A stretch of DNA of 64,000 nucleotides from CBDFKQ01 sp965248855 (GTDB taxonomy: Bacteria; Bacteroidota; Bacteroidia; Cytophagales; 172606-1): NCBI GenBank assembly GCA_965248855.1, contig CBDFKQ010000014.1, positions 584,336 through 648,335 of the forward strand, given 5' to 3'. Made by a program: the position numbers and the translations under genes. This document shows, piece after piece, positions 8,490 to 17,398 of this stretch. The notes under the pieces were generated by a model. It saw only the letters and a program-made list of their open reading frames with translations, made no database searches and was not told where the DNA came from. How positions within the stretch are numbered: position 1 is the stretch's first letter; every line of letters starts with the position of its first letter.

Positions 8490-8527
8490 GACTGAATCAG
8501 ATTAAAGGATTTTATGAAATGATATTC
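8490..8527 (+). repeat. Dispersed repeat, family II, copy a
   Basis: GACTGAATCAGATTAAAGGATTTTATGAAA matches the TATCTGAATTAGGATTAAAGGATTTT copies at 18135 and 18235 with a few changes. Confidence 0.45.
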
Positions 8528-8612
8528 TTTTCAAAGAAATAATACTTTCAAAAAAAATATTTTAAATGATACGACTTTCGCTTCTTTGTATTTGAGATCA
8601 ATTAAAAATAAG

Positions 8613-9599
8613 ATGACATACACACCTTTTGAAAAAAGATATTCTTCAATGAAATACAATCGCTGTGGTAATAGCGGTGTATTATTACCGGCAGTTTCTT
8701 TAGGCCTGTGGCACAACTTTGGCGATGTGGATAATTTTGAAACTGCCACAAACATGGTTACAAGAGCTTTCGATTTGGGCATTACTCATTTCGATTTGGC
8801 AAATAATTATGGCCCGCCTCCCGGTTCGGCAGAAAGTAATTTTGGAAAGATTTTAAAAAAAGAATTGGCTAACCACAGAGATGAACTTATAATTTCTTCA
8901 AAAGCAGGATATAATATGTGGGACGGGCCTTACGGTGAATGGGGATCAAAAAAATATTTATTCGCAAGTCTCGATCATAGTTTAAAAAGAATGGGTCTGG
9001 ATTATGTGGATATTTTTTATTCTCACCGTTTCGATCCTGAAACACCTCTGGAAGAAACAATGATGGCACTGGATTTAATTGTTCGCCGGGGAAAGGCATT
9101 ATATGTGGGAATTTCCAACTATGATATGGTACAAACAAGGAAAGCTTATGATATATTAGAAAAGCTTGGTACTCCTTTATTAATTCACCAACCCCGCTAT
9201 TCTATGTTTGACAGGTGGATTGAAGATGGATTGACGGACGTACTTAAAGAAAAAAATGTTGGATGCATTCCGTTTTCGCCGCTTGCACAAGGCTTGCTTA
9301 CCAATAAATATTTAAAAGGAATTCCTGAACACTCCCGCGCTACAAAAAATGTTTTTTTAACTCCAAGCCAAATTACTGAAGAGAAATTAAATAAAATTTC
9401 TGCATTAAACGATTTGGCTATTCAACGAAATCAAACATTAGCGCAGATGGCACTTGCCTGGGTATTGAGAGATGATGTGGTTACTACTGTTTTAATTGGC
9501 GCAAGTTCTGTACAACAGGTTGAAGATTGTGTTGCTTGCTTAAACAATAAAGATTTTACTTCTGAGGAACTGGAAAGGATAGAATTAATTTTAAAATAA
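8613..9599 (+). CDS. Aldo/keto reductase (YghZ / glyceraldehyde-3-phosphate reductase-like)
   Basis: With the ATG at 8613 the protein has 328 residues; an upstream TTG at 8586 adds nine residues unlike the family. It is an NADPH-dependent (alpha/beta)8-barrel reductase. The tetrad is visible: aspartate and tyrosine in DLANNYGPPPGSAE, lysine in ISSKAGYNMW and histidine in DIFYSHRFD. The NADP-binding C-terminus shows TTVLIGASSVQQVEDCV. The opening YNRCGNSGVLLPAVSLGLWHNFG and the NYGPPPGSAE segment are typical of the YghZ subgroup, which reduces L-glyceraldehyde 3-phosphate and methylglyoxal-like aldehydes. It appears to be a single-gene unit. Confidence 0.93.
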   Translation: MTYTPFEKRYSSMKYNRCGNSGVLLPAVSLGLWHNFGDVDNFETATNMVTRAFDLGITHFDLANNYGPPPGSAESNFGKILKKELANHRDELIISSKAGYNMWDGPYGEWGSKKYLFASLDHSLKRMGLDYVDIFYSHRFDPETPLEETMMALDLIVRRGKALYVGISNYDMVQTRKAYDILEKLGTPLLIHQPRYSMFDRWIEDGLTDVLKEKNVGCIPFSPLAQGLLTNKYLKGIPEHSRATKNVFLTPSQITEEKLNKISALNDLAIQRNQTLAQMALAWVLRDDVVTTVLIGASSVQQVEDCVACLNNKDFTSEELERIELILK

Positions 9600-9617
9600 A
9601 ACCACTACCACCCCTAA

Positions 9618-9639
9618 CCCCTCCTTAAATAAGGAGGGG
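9618..9639. repeat. GC-rich inverted repeat after the aldo/keto reductase
   Basis: A 9-bp perfect stem CCCCTCCTT / AAGGAGGGG with loop AAAT, preceded by CCACCCCTAA. It stands out from the AT-rich surroundings. It may terminate the upstream gene, but no strong T-run follows, and it looks like the CCCCTAACCCCTCC-type dispersed palindromes seen in many bacterial genomes. Confidence 0.6.
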
Positions 9640-9689
9640 AATTTTAAGAAAGATTTTTTTTAATTCTTATGTTTAAAAGTAAAATGAAT

Positions 9690-9697
9690 TATTTTTG
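9690..9697 (+). promoter_or_regulatory. Candidate -7 element for the hydroxylase-like gene
   Basis: TATTTTTG matches TAnnTTTG, 60 bases before the ATG at 9758. Confidence 0.3.
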
Positions 9698-9757
9698 TGT
9701 TATTATTTTAATTCATAATTAGAATGGCGTTTTAAAAGCTGTAGGAAATTATGAAAA

Positions 9758-10387
9758 ATGAAAACTTTAGCATTTATGTCGCAAGTAGATATTAAACCCA
9801 AGCATACGGGATCGAAAAAAATGTTCGATAACCCGATATTAGAAAAACTATCCAGAACTCATATTTCTATTCCTATTTCTATTTATGCCTTTACAGGAAT
9901 AGGTTTAGCTGCTTATGCTTATAAATACACAAATATTCAAACTTACTTAATAGCTATTTTATTTTTGCTTGGAATGATTGCTTTTACGTTGGCAGAATAT
10001 TGGGTGCATAGGAGTGTATACCATATAGATACCGACACCGAAAAAAAGAAAAAATTTCAGTACAACGTTCATGGTGTTCATCACGAATACCCAAAAGATA
10101 AAACTCGCCTTGCCATGCCTCCGATAATCAGCATCGTTATAGTATTGATTTTGTTAGGCTTATTCAGGTTATTGATAGGAATTTATGCTTTTGCTTTTTT
10201 GCCCGGTTTTTTCTTTGGTTATGCGGGCTATTTGTTTATACATTATATAGTTCACGCTTATCCTGCTCCAAAAAATTTATTTAAATTCTTTTGGGTTCAC
10301 CATGCACAACATCATTATAAAGATGGTTTATCGGCATTTGGTGTTTCGAGTCCATTATGGGATTACGTTTTCAAAACGATGCCATAA
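9758..10387 (+). CDS. Sterol desaturase / fatty-acid hydroxylase family membrane protein
   Basis: The 209-residue protein has four predicted membrane segments (about 38-57, 60-80, 120-143, 145-167) and the histidine clusters of the fatty-acid hydroxylase superfamily: H84 and H89 in HRSVYH, H105/H108/H109 in HGVHH, H162/H166 in IHYIVH, and HHAQHH at 181-186. These bind a di-metal centre that hydroxylates or desaturates lipid chains. The small size and layout resemble bacterial fatty-acid 2-hydroxylase-like proteins, so a role in hydroxylating a membrane lipid is likely (inference). An alternative start at residue 7 (9776) is possible. No operon partner. Confidence 0.85.
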   Translation: MKTLAFMSQVDIKPKHTGSKKMFDNPILEKLSRTHISIPISIYAFTGIGLAAYAYKYTNIQTYLIAILFLLGMIAFTLAEYWVHRSVYHIDTDTEKKKKFQYNVHGVHHEYPKDKTRLAMPPIISIVIVLILLGLFRLLIGIYAFAFLPGFFFGYAGYLFIHYIVHAYPAPKNLFKFFWVHHAQHHYKDGLSAFGVSSPLWDYVFKTMP

Positions 10388-10446
10388 AAAAATATTTTTT
10401 TATATCTATTCTGATAATATTAAAAGAGAATTACTATCAATAAAAT

Positions 10447-11283
10447 TTATTTTATAAAATCTGAAAAGGTTTTAGTATCAAAATAAAACGGCCTGATTGA
10501 GTTAATTTCCCCGTCCAATATTTCAAAATGTTCTGATATGGGCATGATAATGGATTTCCCGGATTTTTTAGATTTACATTTTATTGTAAAATTAATAATA
10601 ACCGTATTGTTTGATTCATTTAAAAAATATTGAGGTTCTTCTTCTATTTGCAAATCAAAATAGGTGCTTGCTTTTTCATACATTTTTACCCATTGTCTAA
10701 ATCCTTTATAAGTTCCGCCATAAGGCAATCCTTCTGCCTGATAATAAATTGCATCACTTGTTATTATTTTTTTAATAGCTGCTAAATCTTGTTTTTTAAA
10801 TAGGCTTTCATAATATGTTTTTACAATGTTTAAATTTAACTCTTTTAATAAATTCTTGTCAAAGCCCCAAAAACCTATCAGTTTGGTAATTTTACCATCC
10901 GCATTAATTTCTATATAATCTAGTCCATCAAGATAGAATTTTTTTTCTTTGTTTATAATCGTCCATGACCATGTATGGTAATGGTTGAATGAAAGCACAT
11001 AGTTACTTATGAAAATACTGTTTGGCAAATTATTTCTGAAAACCTGAATCATATTATTTAATTCGATGGGTCCTTTTGCGATTGCTGTACTATCCCGGTA
11101 GGTGCTTTCAGCAAGCCAAAAAGTTTTTATCTTTTGTAAACGCAAAGTACTATCAGGCTCTTCCCATACTTTTATGTAAGTTTTTATGGATGTTGGTATT
11201 GAAAAATCATTTTGAGCAAAGGAACTATGAATATTAAAAATCCCGATTAGTAAAAAACAGATTAAAAGAAAACGATTTGGCAT
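10447..11283 (-). CDS. Secreted NTF2/SnoaL-like protein
   Basis: The start at 11283 gives MPNRFLLICFLLIGIFNIHSSFAQ, a clean signal peptide; a longer frame to 11379 would bury it. The mature protein (278 residues in total) holds SnoaL/NTF2-like cone-fold segments, one around ETYYESLFKKQDLAAIKKIITSDA with YQAEGLPYGGTYKGFRQWVKMYEK, the standard start of a SnoaL domain, and a preceding degenerate one. The fold binds small ligands in a pocket; no catalytic residues can be named. It is 46 bases downstream of the YdeI-like gene on the same strand and may be co-transcribed. Confidence 0.7.
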   Translation of the reverse strand: MPNRFLLICFLLIGIFNIHSSFAQNDFSIPTSIKTYIKVWEEPDSTLRLQKIKTFWLAESTYRDSTAIAKGPIELNNMIQVFRNNLPNSIFISNYVLSFNHYHTWSWTIINKEKKFYLDGLDYIEINADGKITKLIGFWGFDKNLLKELNLNIVKTYYESLFKKQDLAAIKKIITSDAIYYQAEGLPYGGTYKGFRQWVKMYEKASTYFDLQIEEEPQYFLNESNNTVIINFTIKCKSKKSGKSIIMPISEHFEILDGEINSIRPFYFDTKTFSDFIK

Positions 11284-11329
11284 GTTTAAATGAATTTTAA
11301 ATTGTGAAACATAATTAGAAAAAAATTTA

Positions 11330-11908
11330 CTAATCATCCAAGCCTTTGCCGTCCATAATTTGTTGCATACATTTTTCAACTCTTGATTCCCGGGTTTTGG
11401 ATTGCTTGGGTGCTGAAAAATAAAGAAGATATCCTCTTTGTCGCCCGGGTGTTAATGTTTCAAAAGCAGTTTTCAATGCAGGGTTTTCATCTAATTTCTT
11501 TTGAAATTCTTCAGAAATTACAAATTCTTTTGTCTTTTTTAAATCGACTTCCAAACCGGATTTTTCTACTTCAATAGCTTCATAAATATAGGTTTTTAAG
11601 ATGGCTTCCATCTTAACTATTTCACCAACATTGGCAAACCGGATTTGGCGTGCTGCCTGTACATTCTCTGTTTGTTGTATTAAAATATTATGAGTATCAT
11701 TTAATAATACACCTTTGAAAAACAAAAACGCACAATATTCTTTAAATGCATGTATTAATACTATGTTGCTTTTTTGAAAAGTGTAACAAGGTACACCCCA
11801 CTTCAATTCTTCTGTAAGTCCGCAGTCAAGAACTATTATCCTTAATTGTTCCAATTCCTGTTGCCACTTTTTAGCCTTATTAAAATAAAAATCAACTTTA
11901 GGGTTCAT
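11330..11908 (-). CDS. YdeI / OmdA-like protein with DUF1801 domain
   Basis: The 192-residue protein has an N-terminal DUF1801 (YdhG-like) region (residues about 1-115; ELKWGVPCYTFQKSNIVLIHAFKEYCAFLFFKG) and a C-terminal OmdA / bacteriocin-protection-type segment (about 135-190; LDENPALKTAFETLTPGRQRGYLLYFSAPKQSKTRESRVEKCM). This pairing is the usual YdeI family architecture. Members have been linked to bacteriocin or peptide resistance in some enterobacteria, but the biochemical role is unknown. It is cytosolic. The gene is followed by the NTF2-like secreted protein. Confidence 0.85.
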   Translation of the reverse strand: MNPKVDFYFNKAKKWQQELEQLRIIVLDCGLTEELKWGVPCYTFQKSNIVLIHAFKEYCAFLFFKGVLLNDTHNILIQQTENVQAARQIRFANVGEIVKMEAILKTYIYEAIEVEKSGLEVDLKKTKEFVISEEFQKKLDENPALKTAFETLTPGRQRGYLLYFSAPKQSKTRESRVEKCMQQIMDGKGLDD

Positions 11909-12029
11909 TTGATTTATTTATTATGTGATTTTTTCTGATACGTCCACTGTGTGAATTGCATCAATAAATTCAATCGGTGCCGTAGCATTTTCGTATTTGT
12001 AACATTATCATTTTTATTTTTTATAAATC

Positions 12030-12416
12030 TTATTCTTGATTAATTAAAATAATTCTTTTATCTGCAGGCCTGAAATACCATGATACACATGTTAGGATCA
12101 GTAATAATACAGGTCCAAAATATTCTTTGGCTCCATCTCCACTTGCTAAGTGAGAAAATACAGCACCAGACATTGCAAAGAAAAAACCTGCATAAGCCCA
12201 TTCCTTTATCAAAGGAAATTTAGGAATAAGCACAGCTACAACTCCCAACAATTTCCAAATACCCAGTATTATCAGAAAATAGACAGGATAACCCAGATGG
12301 TTAAACATATCAACCTCTTCTTTCAATCTTAATAATTGAACTATTCCGGTTGATACCATTCCTAAAGCAAGCCAAATAGTAGAAACCCAATAGATAATTT
12401 TATTTCTCTTTGTCAT
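12030..12416 (-). CDS. DoxX-like membrane protein
   Basis: The 128-residue protein has four predicted membrane helices (about 8-30, 42-62, 73-92, 98-115) and the DoxX-like pattern FNHLGYPVYFLIILGIWKLLGVVAVL. Such small proteins are often encoded beside SRPBCC and ArsR genes, as here. It is the last gene of a tight three-gene operon, six bases after the SRPBCC gene. The physiological role is unknown; a link to a redox or thiol-linked membrane process is suggested for some relatives only. Confidence 0.88.
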   Translation of the reverse strand: MTKRNKIIYWVSTIWLALGMVSTGIVQLLRLKEEVDMFNHLGYPVYFLIILGIWKLLGVVAVLIPKFPLIKEWAYAGFFFAMSGAVFSHLASGDGAKEYFGPVLLLILTCVSWYFRPADKRIILINQE

Positions 12417-12422
12417 AATGTG

Positions 12423-12887
12423 TTATTTTAAATTGTTTACTAATTCTTGTATTCTGTTATGTGCCATATTTAAACCTTGAGCAAAAGGTAACTTCAGTAT
12501 TTGATCTCTGAGTGCAACTGACTTATATACAATATGCATATTGAGTTTGCTTGTATGATCGGTGAGTTTTTCAAATTCTAAGAACTCGAGTTGGACACCA
12601 TAAGGCGTATTCTCCATTTCAAATGTCCGTGTTATTTTCCGGTTAAGAATAAACTCATGAATTGCACCATTGAAACCGTATTTGTTTCCTTTAGCATCGG
12701 TTGTTTCAAATTGGTAACAGCCGTGCTTTTTATTTTCAAGTTTCAACACTTTAGTTCCCATCCATTGCTCAACTATTTCGGGTTCTACATACGCTTTAAA
12801 AAGTAAATCAAGTGGCAAATCAAATTCTCTTGTTATCAGTAATTCCTGTTTACCATCTTCTACATTAATTTTTGTTTTTTGTTCCAT
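12423..12887 (-). CDS. SRPBCC domain protein (AHSA1 family)
   Basis: The 154-residue protein has the START-like/AHSA1 signature: LLITREFDLPLDLLFKAYVEPEIVEQWMG near the start, followed by GNKYGFNGAIHEF and RTFEMENTPYGVQLEFLEFEK. The helix-grip fold binds a hydrophobic ligand in a cavity. It lies between an ArsR-type regulator (six bases upstream) and a DoxX-like gene (six bases downstream), an arrangement frequent in Bacteroidota and other phyla, and is probably regulated by that ArsR protein. Confidence 0.92.
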   Translation of the reverse strand: MEQKTKINVEDGKQELLITREFDLPLDLLFKAYVEPEIVEQWMGTKVLKLENKKHGCYQFETTDAKGNKYGFNGAIHEFILNRKITRTFEMENTPYGVQLEFLEFEKLTDHTSKLNMHIVYKSVALRDQILKLPFAQGLNMAHNRIQELVNNLK

Positions 12888-12893
12888 ACCATT

Positions 12894-13217
12894 CTATTTT
12901 TCCGGTTTGTATTTTTTCATTATGTTTTCCAGTTTATTAAACCTGTCATCCCATATTATGCGGAATGGTTCAATAAATTCAGCTACTTCTTTCATTTTCT
13001 TTGCGTTGATGTGATAGTAAATCTCTCTCCCGTTTTGTATTTGTTCAAGCAATTCACACTCGGTGAGTATTTGCAAATGTTTTGAAACTGTAGGCCTTGA
13101 TGTGTCAAAGTTTGAAGCTATTGCACCTGCTGTCATCGATTGCGCAGCAACCAACAGAAGGATTGCCCTTCTGGTCGGGTCTGCAATGGCTTGAAATACA
13201 TCTCTTCTTAAATTCAT
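12894..13217 (-). CDS. ArsR-family winged-helix repressor
   Basis: The 107-residue protein is a classic ArsR-type regulator: FQAIADPTRRAILLLVA at the start, the recognition helix region DTSRPTVSKHLQIL (about 40-53) and the beta wing ELLEQIQNGREIYYHIN. No metal-binding CxC pair is present, as in the ArsR members found next to SRPBCC genes. It is the first gene of the operon. Two inverted repeats sharing GTAGTTATTT and ACTAC flank the -7 element in front of it, so autoregulation is very likely. Confidence 0.94.
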   Translation of the reverse strand: MNLRRDVFQAIADPTRRAILLLVAAQSMTAGAIASNFDTSRPTVSKHLQILTECELLEQIQNGREIYYHINAKKMKEVAEFIEPFRIIWDDRFNKLENIMKKYKPEK

Positions 13218-13220
13218 TAT

Positions 13221-13267
13221 GTAGTTATTTGACTACAAATATAAATGTAGTTATTTAACTACGCAAA
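13221..13267 (-). promoter_or_regulatory. ArsR operon promoter with two operators
   Basis: Read on the minus strand: -33 box TTTG (13264-13267), 20-base spacer, -7 box TATATTTG (13236-13243). Two near-identical inverted repeats overlap it: GTAGTTATTTAACTAC (13247-13262, inside the spacer) and GTAGTTATTTGACTAC (13221-13236, over the start site). Their spacing is 26 bases. The arrangement is what a self-repressing ArsR dimer pair would need. Confidence 0.8.
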
Positions 13268-13361
13268 TTTTTTTTATGATTAACCAAAAAAATTTGAGTG
13301 TTGTTAATTATAAATGATTTGCAAGCGAATTTTACTAAGAATCAGCTAATTCTTAAATATC

Positions 13362-14636
13362 TCATTTTTTATGTTTCCTATTCCCCTTTTTTTCTGCCGG
13401 CAAATAAGAAAGTACACTCATTTGATCGGGAATAAAAATTTCATTGGCAATCTGTTGTAAATCACTTGCCGTTGTTTTTTTTATTTCATCAAAAATTTCA
13501 TTCAGCGATTCAATTCGGTCGATATCAAGCAGGCTCTTTCCCATCATTAACATAAAACTGACATTGCTTTCTTCAGCCATTGCCATCTGGCCCATCAATT
13601 GCTCTTTGGCTGCATGCAATTGTACAATGCCCAATTTCTTTTCGCAAAGTTGTTTAAGTTCTTTTTCTATTAGGGAAATGCTTTTATTTAATTGCGAAGG
13701 ATCCGTTCCAAAAAAAATACCCATAAAACCGGTATCAATATAGGGGGTGTAGTTTGATTCTATTGCATATACCAATCCATATTTTTCGCGAAGGGATAAA
13801 TTTAAGCGCGAGTTCATACCGGGGCCGCCTAAAATATTTAACAACATAAAAAAAGGAAGCCTTTTTTCGTGAGTGAGATGATAAGCCGTTCTTCCAATTG
13901 CACATTGTGCCTGAGTAAGTTCTCTCGTTTTTATTATTCTTTTGGGATTGTAAACAGTAAAAGATTTCCTTTCAGCAACTGCAGAAAACTTTGGAATATG
14001 GGATAAATATTTTTCGGACAAAGCTTTCACTTTCGAAAACGGGAAATTACCTACCGAAGAAAATATTACCTTGCCTGTATTAAGGTTTTCAGCAATAAAA
14101 CTCTTAAAATCTTCCTTTTTAAATGATTTTACACTTTCCTGAGTACCCAGTATATTGTTACCCAGGGTATGATTTTCAAAAATAACATTATCAAATTCGT
14201 CCTGAATGTTTTCTTCGGGAGAATCAAAATACATCGACATTTCTTCCAAAATAACCTGACGCTCTTTTTCTATTTGTTTTTCAGGAAATATTGAATCAAA
14301 AGTTATATCTGTTAATAATTCAAATGCTTTTTCGAAATGATTGTCGAGAAGTGAGGCATGAAAACAAATTTTTTCTTTTGTAGTATATGCATTCAATTCA
14401 CCTCCGACAGATTCCAGGCGGTTTAAAATGTGAAAAGATTTTCTTTTTTGAGTGCCCTTAAAGGCCATGTGTTCCCAAAAATGTGCTATCCCCTGTTGAT
14501 GTGGTTTTTCATCGCGACTGCCGATATCCAAAATAAAACCGCAATGAGCTATTTTAGTATGCGTAACTTGTTTGTGAATCAGGCGTATGCCGTTTGATAA
14601 TTCGTAAATTTGATAATCTTCCATGTCACCGTTCAA
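13362..14636 (-). CDS. M16-family zinc metallopeptidase
   Basis: The 424-residue protein is a pitrilysin/insulinase-type peptidase with the inverted zinc motif HxxEH (HFWEH, residues 52-56) and the downstream glutamates in EKERQVILEEMSMYFD. The C-terminal half has the inactive M16 domain with GGPGMNSRLNLSLREKYGLVYAIES, the substrate-binding R-Y type segment. It is the short, processing-peptidase-like type that forms a clamshell. No signal peptide is seen, so it is cytosolic. Start may be at 14636 or at the ATG four codons later (14624, MEDYQIYELSNG). It stands alone, with a 370-base gap upstream. Confidence 0.93.
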   Translation of the reverse strand: MNGDMEDYQIYELSNGIRLIHKQVTHTKIAHCGFILDIGSRDEKPHQQGIAHFWEHMAFKGTQKRKSFHILNRLESVGGELNAYTTKEKICFHASLLDNHFEKAFELLTDITFDSIFPEKQIEKERQVILEEMSMYFDSPEENIQDEFDNVIFENHTLGNNILGTQESVKSFKKEDFKSFIAENLNTGKVIFSSVGNFPFSKVKALSEKYLSHIPKFSAVAERKSFTVYNPKRIIKTRELTQAQCAIGRTAYHLTHEKRLPFFMLLNILGGPGMNSRLNLSLREKYGLVYAIESNYTPYIDTGFMGIFFGTDPSQLNKSISLIEKELKQLCEKKLGIVQLHAAKEQLMGQMAMAEESNVSFMLMMGKSLLDIDRIESLNEIFDEIKKTTASDLQQIANEIFIPDQMSVLSYLPAEKKGNRKHKK

Positions 14637-15005
14637 TCTGCTGCAAAAATAATGTATTTATTTACAAACTGATGTACACCGGCAAAATATGTTTTTTAAA
14701 TCTTGACTCTATTATTGCAGATTTTTTTATATATAAAATTATCAGAAAGAAAACTTTCCTTCTTTTTAAATAAAATAAATCATTTTAGGATTGATTTCTT
14801 GTGATTTAAATACCGTTTTATCAATATTGATATTTTGATAAAACTTGACTCAAATGAATCTGCCCTTTTTCAAAATAAAATAATCTTTTGCTTAATTTAA
14901 ACGAAGTAGAAAAAACTGACACTTCTTAATTCTTACTTTCTTTTTACAATAAATTATTTAATACTTAAAATGCCTATTTTCAAAAAATATATATTTAAGC
15001 TGAAA
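14637..15005. other. Intergenic region with an AT-rich hairpin
   Basis: About 370 bases between argC and the M16 gene. It is very AT-rich with no credible open frame. The one feature is the inverted repeat at 14815-14844. No terminator with a GC stem was found for argC. Confidence 0.6.
14815..14844. repeat. Dispersed AT-rich repeat, family I, copy f (hairpin)
   Basis: GTTTTATCAA / TTGATAAAAC form a perfect 10-bp stem around the loop TATTGATATT. The ATCAATATTGATAT core is shared with the other family I copies. Confidence 0.5.
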
Positions 15006-15971
15006 TTAAAATGCTACAGGTTTCAAATCTAAGCCCATCCTTTCATTTAAATTAAACATTAAATTCATATTTTGAACTGCCTGGCCTGAGGCACCTTTTG
15101 TAAGATTATCAATAACAGTAGTTATTAATAACATTTCATCATGTTTTTGTAGTTGAACCAAACACTTATTGGTGTTCATTACTTGTTTTACATCAATATC
15201 CATATCAGTAACATGTGTAAATGGCTGATCTTTATAATAATTCTTATAAAGATCAGCAGCATCATTTATATCTCCGGTATATTGAGTGTATACACTGGCT
15301 AAAATACCTCTTGCGAAATTTCCCCGATAAGGAATAAAATTTATTTTTTGAGAAAAATCATTTTGCAATTGAACCACACTTTGTTTTATTTCTTTTAAGT
15401 GTTGATGGTTAAAAGCTTTATAAGTTGATATATTACTGCTCCTCCAACTAAAATGGGTGGTTTCAGTTGCTTTTTGACCTGCTCCTGTACTCCCTGTTAC
15501 AGCACTGATATGAATATCATTTTTTAATAGATTTGATTTAGCCAATGGTAATATTGCCAACTGAATTGCCGTGGCAAAGCAACCGGGGTTTGCAATTAAG
15601 TCGGTATTTTTTATCCTTTCTTTATTTAATTCAGGCAATCCGTATACAAAACCATTGCTTTCATCCCGGAAATCCTGACTTAAATCTATTATTTTACTTT
15701 TAAGAAAATTGGGATTTTCGTTTAAAAAAATCTTGGAATCTCCGTGGCCTACACATAGAAAAACCACATCGGTTTGATGAAAAAAAGAATCAGAAAATTG
15801 CAAATCAGTTTCGCCTATTAAATCCTGATGGATGGAATAAACAGGTTTACCGGCACTGCTCTTTGAATGTATATAAGTAATATCAACTTGAGGGTGGTTT
15901 ATTAATATCCTTAACAGTTCACCCCCTGTATAACCTGCACCGCCAATTATTCCAACTTTAATTTTATCCAT
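15006..15971 (-). CDS. argC: N-acetyl-gamma-glutamyl-phosphate reductase
   Basis: The 321-residue enzyme makes N-acetylglutamate semialdehyde from N-acetylglutamyl phosphate with NADPH in arginine synthesis. It shows the Rossmann start KVGIIGGAGYTGGELLRIL, the catalytic cysteine C131 in LIANPGCFATAIQL, and HFSWRSSNISTYKAFNHQH plus PYRGNFARGI from the catalytic domain. The length is usual for the Bacteroidota form, in which some members use N-succinylated intermediates with a dedicated transcarbamylase. It is 64 bases downstream of argG and presumably co-transcribed; no argD, argF or argB follows. Confidence 0.96.
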   Translation of the reverse strand: MDKIKVGIIGGAGYTGGELLRILINHPQVDITYIHSKSSAGKPVYSIHQDLIGETDLQFSDSFFHQTDVVFLCVGHGDSKIFLNENPNFLKSKIIDLSQDFRDESNGFVYGLPELNKERIKNTDLIANPGCFATAIQLAILPLAKSNLLKNDIHISAVTGSTGAGQKATETTHFSWRSSNISTYKAFNHQHLKEIKQSVVQLQNDFSQKINFIPYRGNFARGILASVYTQYTGDINDAADLYKNYYKDQPFTHVTDMDIDVKQVMNTNKCLVQLQKHDEMLLITTVIDNLTKGASGQAVQNMNLMFNLNERMGLDLKPVAF

Positions 15972-16035
15972 TTTTACGTTTTATTAAATAGTCAACCTTA
16001 TCCTTTAAAAACAAATAACTTGGATAAATTATAAA

Positions 16036-17226
16036 CTATTTTCCTTCATTTACTTTATTGTAAATCATTGTTTGGTTTGATACTATTTTTGAAAACCCTT
16101 TTACATCCTCTCCACTCCAGGCGTTATTTATTTCTCCATAAGATCCAAATTGGGATGACATTAAATCAAAATCAGATTTTATCCCCAATACATAAAAGCG
16201 ATATGGTGCCAATTGAACATGCACAGTACCGGTTACGTTCCGTTGTATATCTGTTAAAAAGTTTTCAATATTTCTGGCAACCGGTTCTAAAAATTGCCCT
16301 TCATGAACCAAATTACCATACCAACCGGCGAGTTGTTCTTTCCAATACAATTGCCATTTTGTAAGTACATGTTTTTCTAAGGCATGGTGTGCTTTTAAAA
16401 TTACCAATGGAGCTGCGGCTTCAAATCCTACCCTTCCTTTAATTCCAATAATAGTATCACCAACATGAATGTCCCTGCCTATTGCAAAAGGAGAGGCGAT
16501 CTCTTGTAATTTTTTTATGGCATCTACCGGGTTTTTAAAATATTGAACGCCCACGCCTGTTAATTCACCTTTCTCAAAATGCAAATCAATTTTTTCCGGT
16601 TCGGTTTTACTTAATTGAGTTGGAAAAGATTCTTCAGGTAAATATTGATCAGAAGTTAAAGTTTCTTTTCCGCCAACTGAAGTACCCCAAATTCCCTTAT
16701 TAATCGAATAGGCAGCTTTTGTCCAATCCTGTTCAACTCCTTTCGATTTCAAATAGCTTATTTCTTCTTCCCTGCTTATTTTATTATCACGAATGGGAGT
16801 AATAATTTCTACTTCGGGTACCATTATTCTAAAAACAACATCAAATCTAACCTGATCATTACCTGCACCGGTGCTGCCATGTGCAACAGCATCTGCTTTA
16901 ATAATTTTTACATATTCTGCAACTGCCATTGCCTGAAAAACACGTTCGGCACTTACAGAAAGGGGATAAGTATTGTTTTTTAATACATTTCCAAAAATCA
17001 AATATTTTAAACATTCCTGATAATATTTATCCAGAACATTTAATGTGATATGCGTTTTAACTCCAAGTTGATAAGCGCGATTTTCTATATTTTTTAATTC
17101 TTCTTCAGTAAATCCACCGGTATCTACCAATACAGAATGAACTTCCATTCCTTTATCTTCCGATAAATATTTAACACAATACGAAGTATCAAGGCCACCG
17201 CTGAATGCTAAAACAACTTTTTTCAT
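16036..17226 (-). CDS. argG: Argininosuccinate synthase
   Basis: The 396-residue protein joins citrulline and aspartate using ATP. It has the N-type ATP pyrophosphatase P-loop AFSGGLDTSYCVKYL (residues 7-21) and the family motifs HGSTGAGNDQVRF, PIRDNKISREEE and SINKGIWGTSVGG. Length is typical. It is the first gene of an argG-argC unit on the minus strand. No convincing TAnnTTTG promoter was found in the 170-base gap that it shares with the divergent barrel gene. Confidence 0.97.
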   Translation of the reverse strand: MKKVVLAFSGGLDTSYCVKYLSEDKGMEVHSVLVDTGGFTEEELKNIENRAYQLGVKTHITLNVLDKYYQECLKYLIFGNVLKNNTYPLSVSAERVFQAMAVAEYVKIIKADAVAHGSTGAGNDQVRFDVVFRIMVPEVEIITPIRDNKISREEEISYLKSKGVEQDWTKAAYSINKGIWGTSVGGKETLTSDQYLPEESFPTQLSKTEPEKIDLHFEKGELTGVGVQYFKNPVDAIKKLQEIASPFAIGRDIHVGDTIIGIKGRVGFEAAAPLVILKAHHALEKHVLTKWQLYWKEQLAGWYGNLVHEGQFLEPVARNIENFLTDIQRNVTGTVHVQLAPYRFYVLGIKSDFDLMSSQFGSYGEINNAWSGEDVKGFSKIVSNQTMIYNKVNEGK

Positions 17227-17324
17227 TATTATTAAGGTTTTATTTTTACTATAATTTGAAAATCAATAGGTTAATAAAAATACTATTTTTTATTTTTGTG
17301 AAAAAGATTGTCTTTATATTAAAA

Positions 17325-17355
17325 TTTGACAATTTTGGGTAAATTTTTATTTTTG
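17325..17355 (+). promoter_or_regulatory. Bacteroidota-type promoter of the barrel gene
   Basis: -33 box TTTG (17325-17328), 19-base spacer, -7 box TATTTTTG (17348-17355), 43 bases before the ATG at 17399. A second TATTTTTG lies at 17291-17298. Confidence 0.65.
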
Positions 17356-17398
17356 TGTTCAAAAATAAACAATAGTTTCTTTTAATAATACCGATTTT

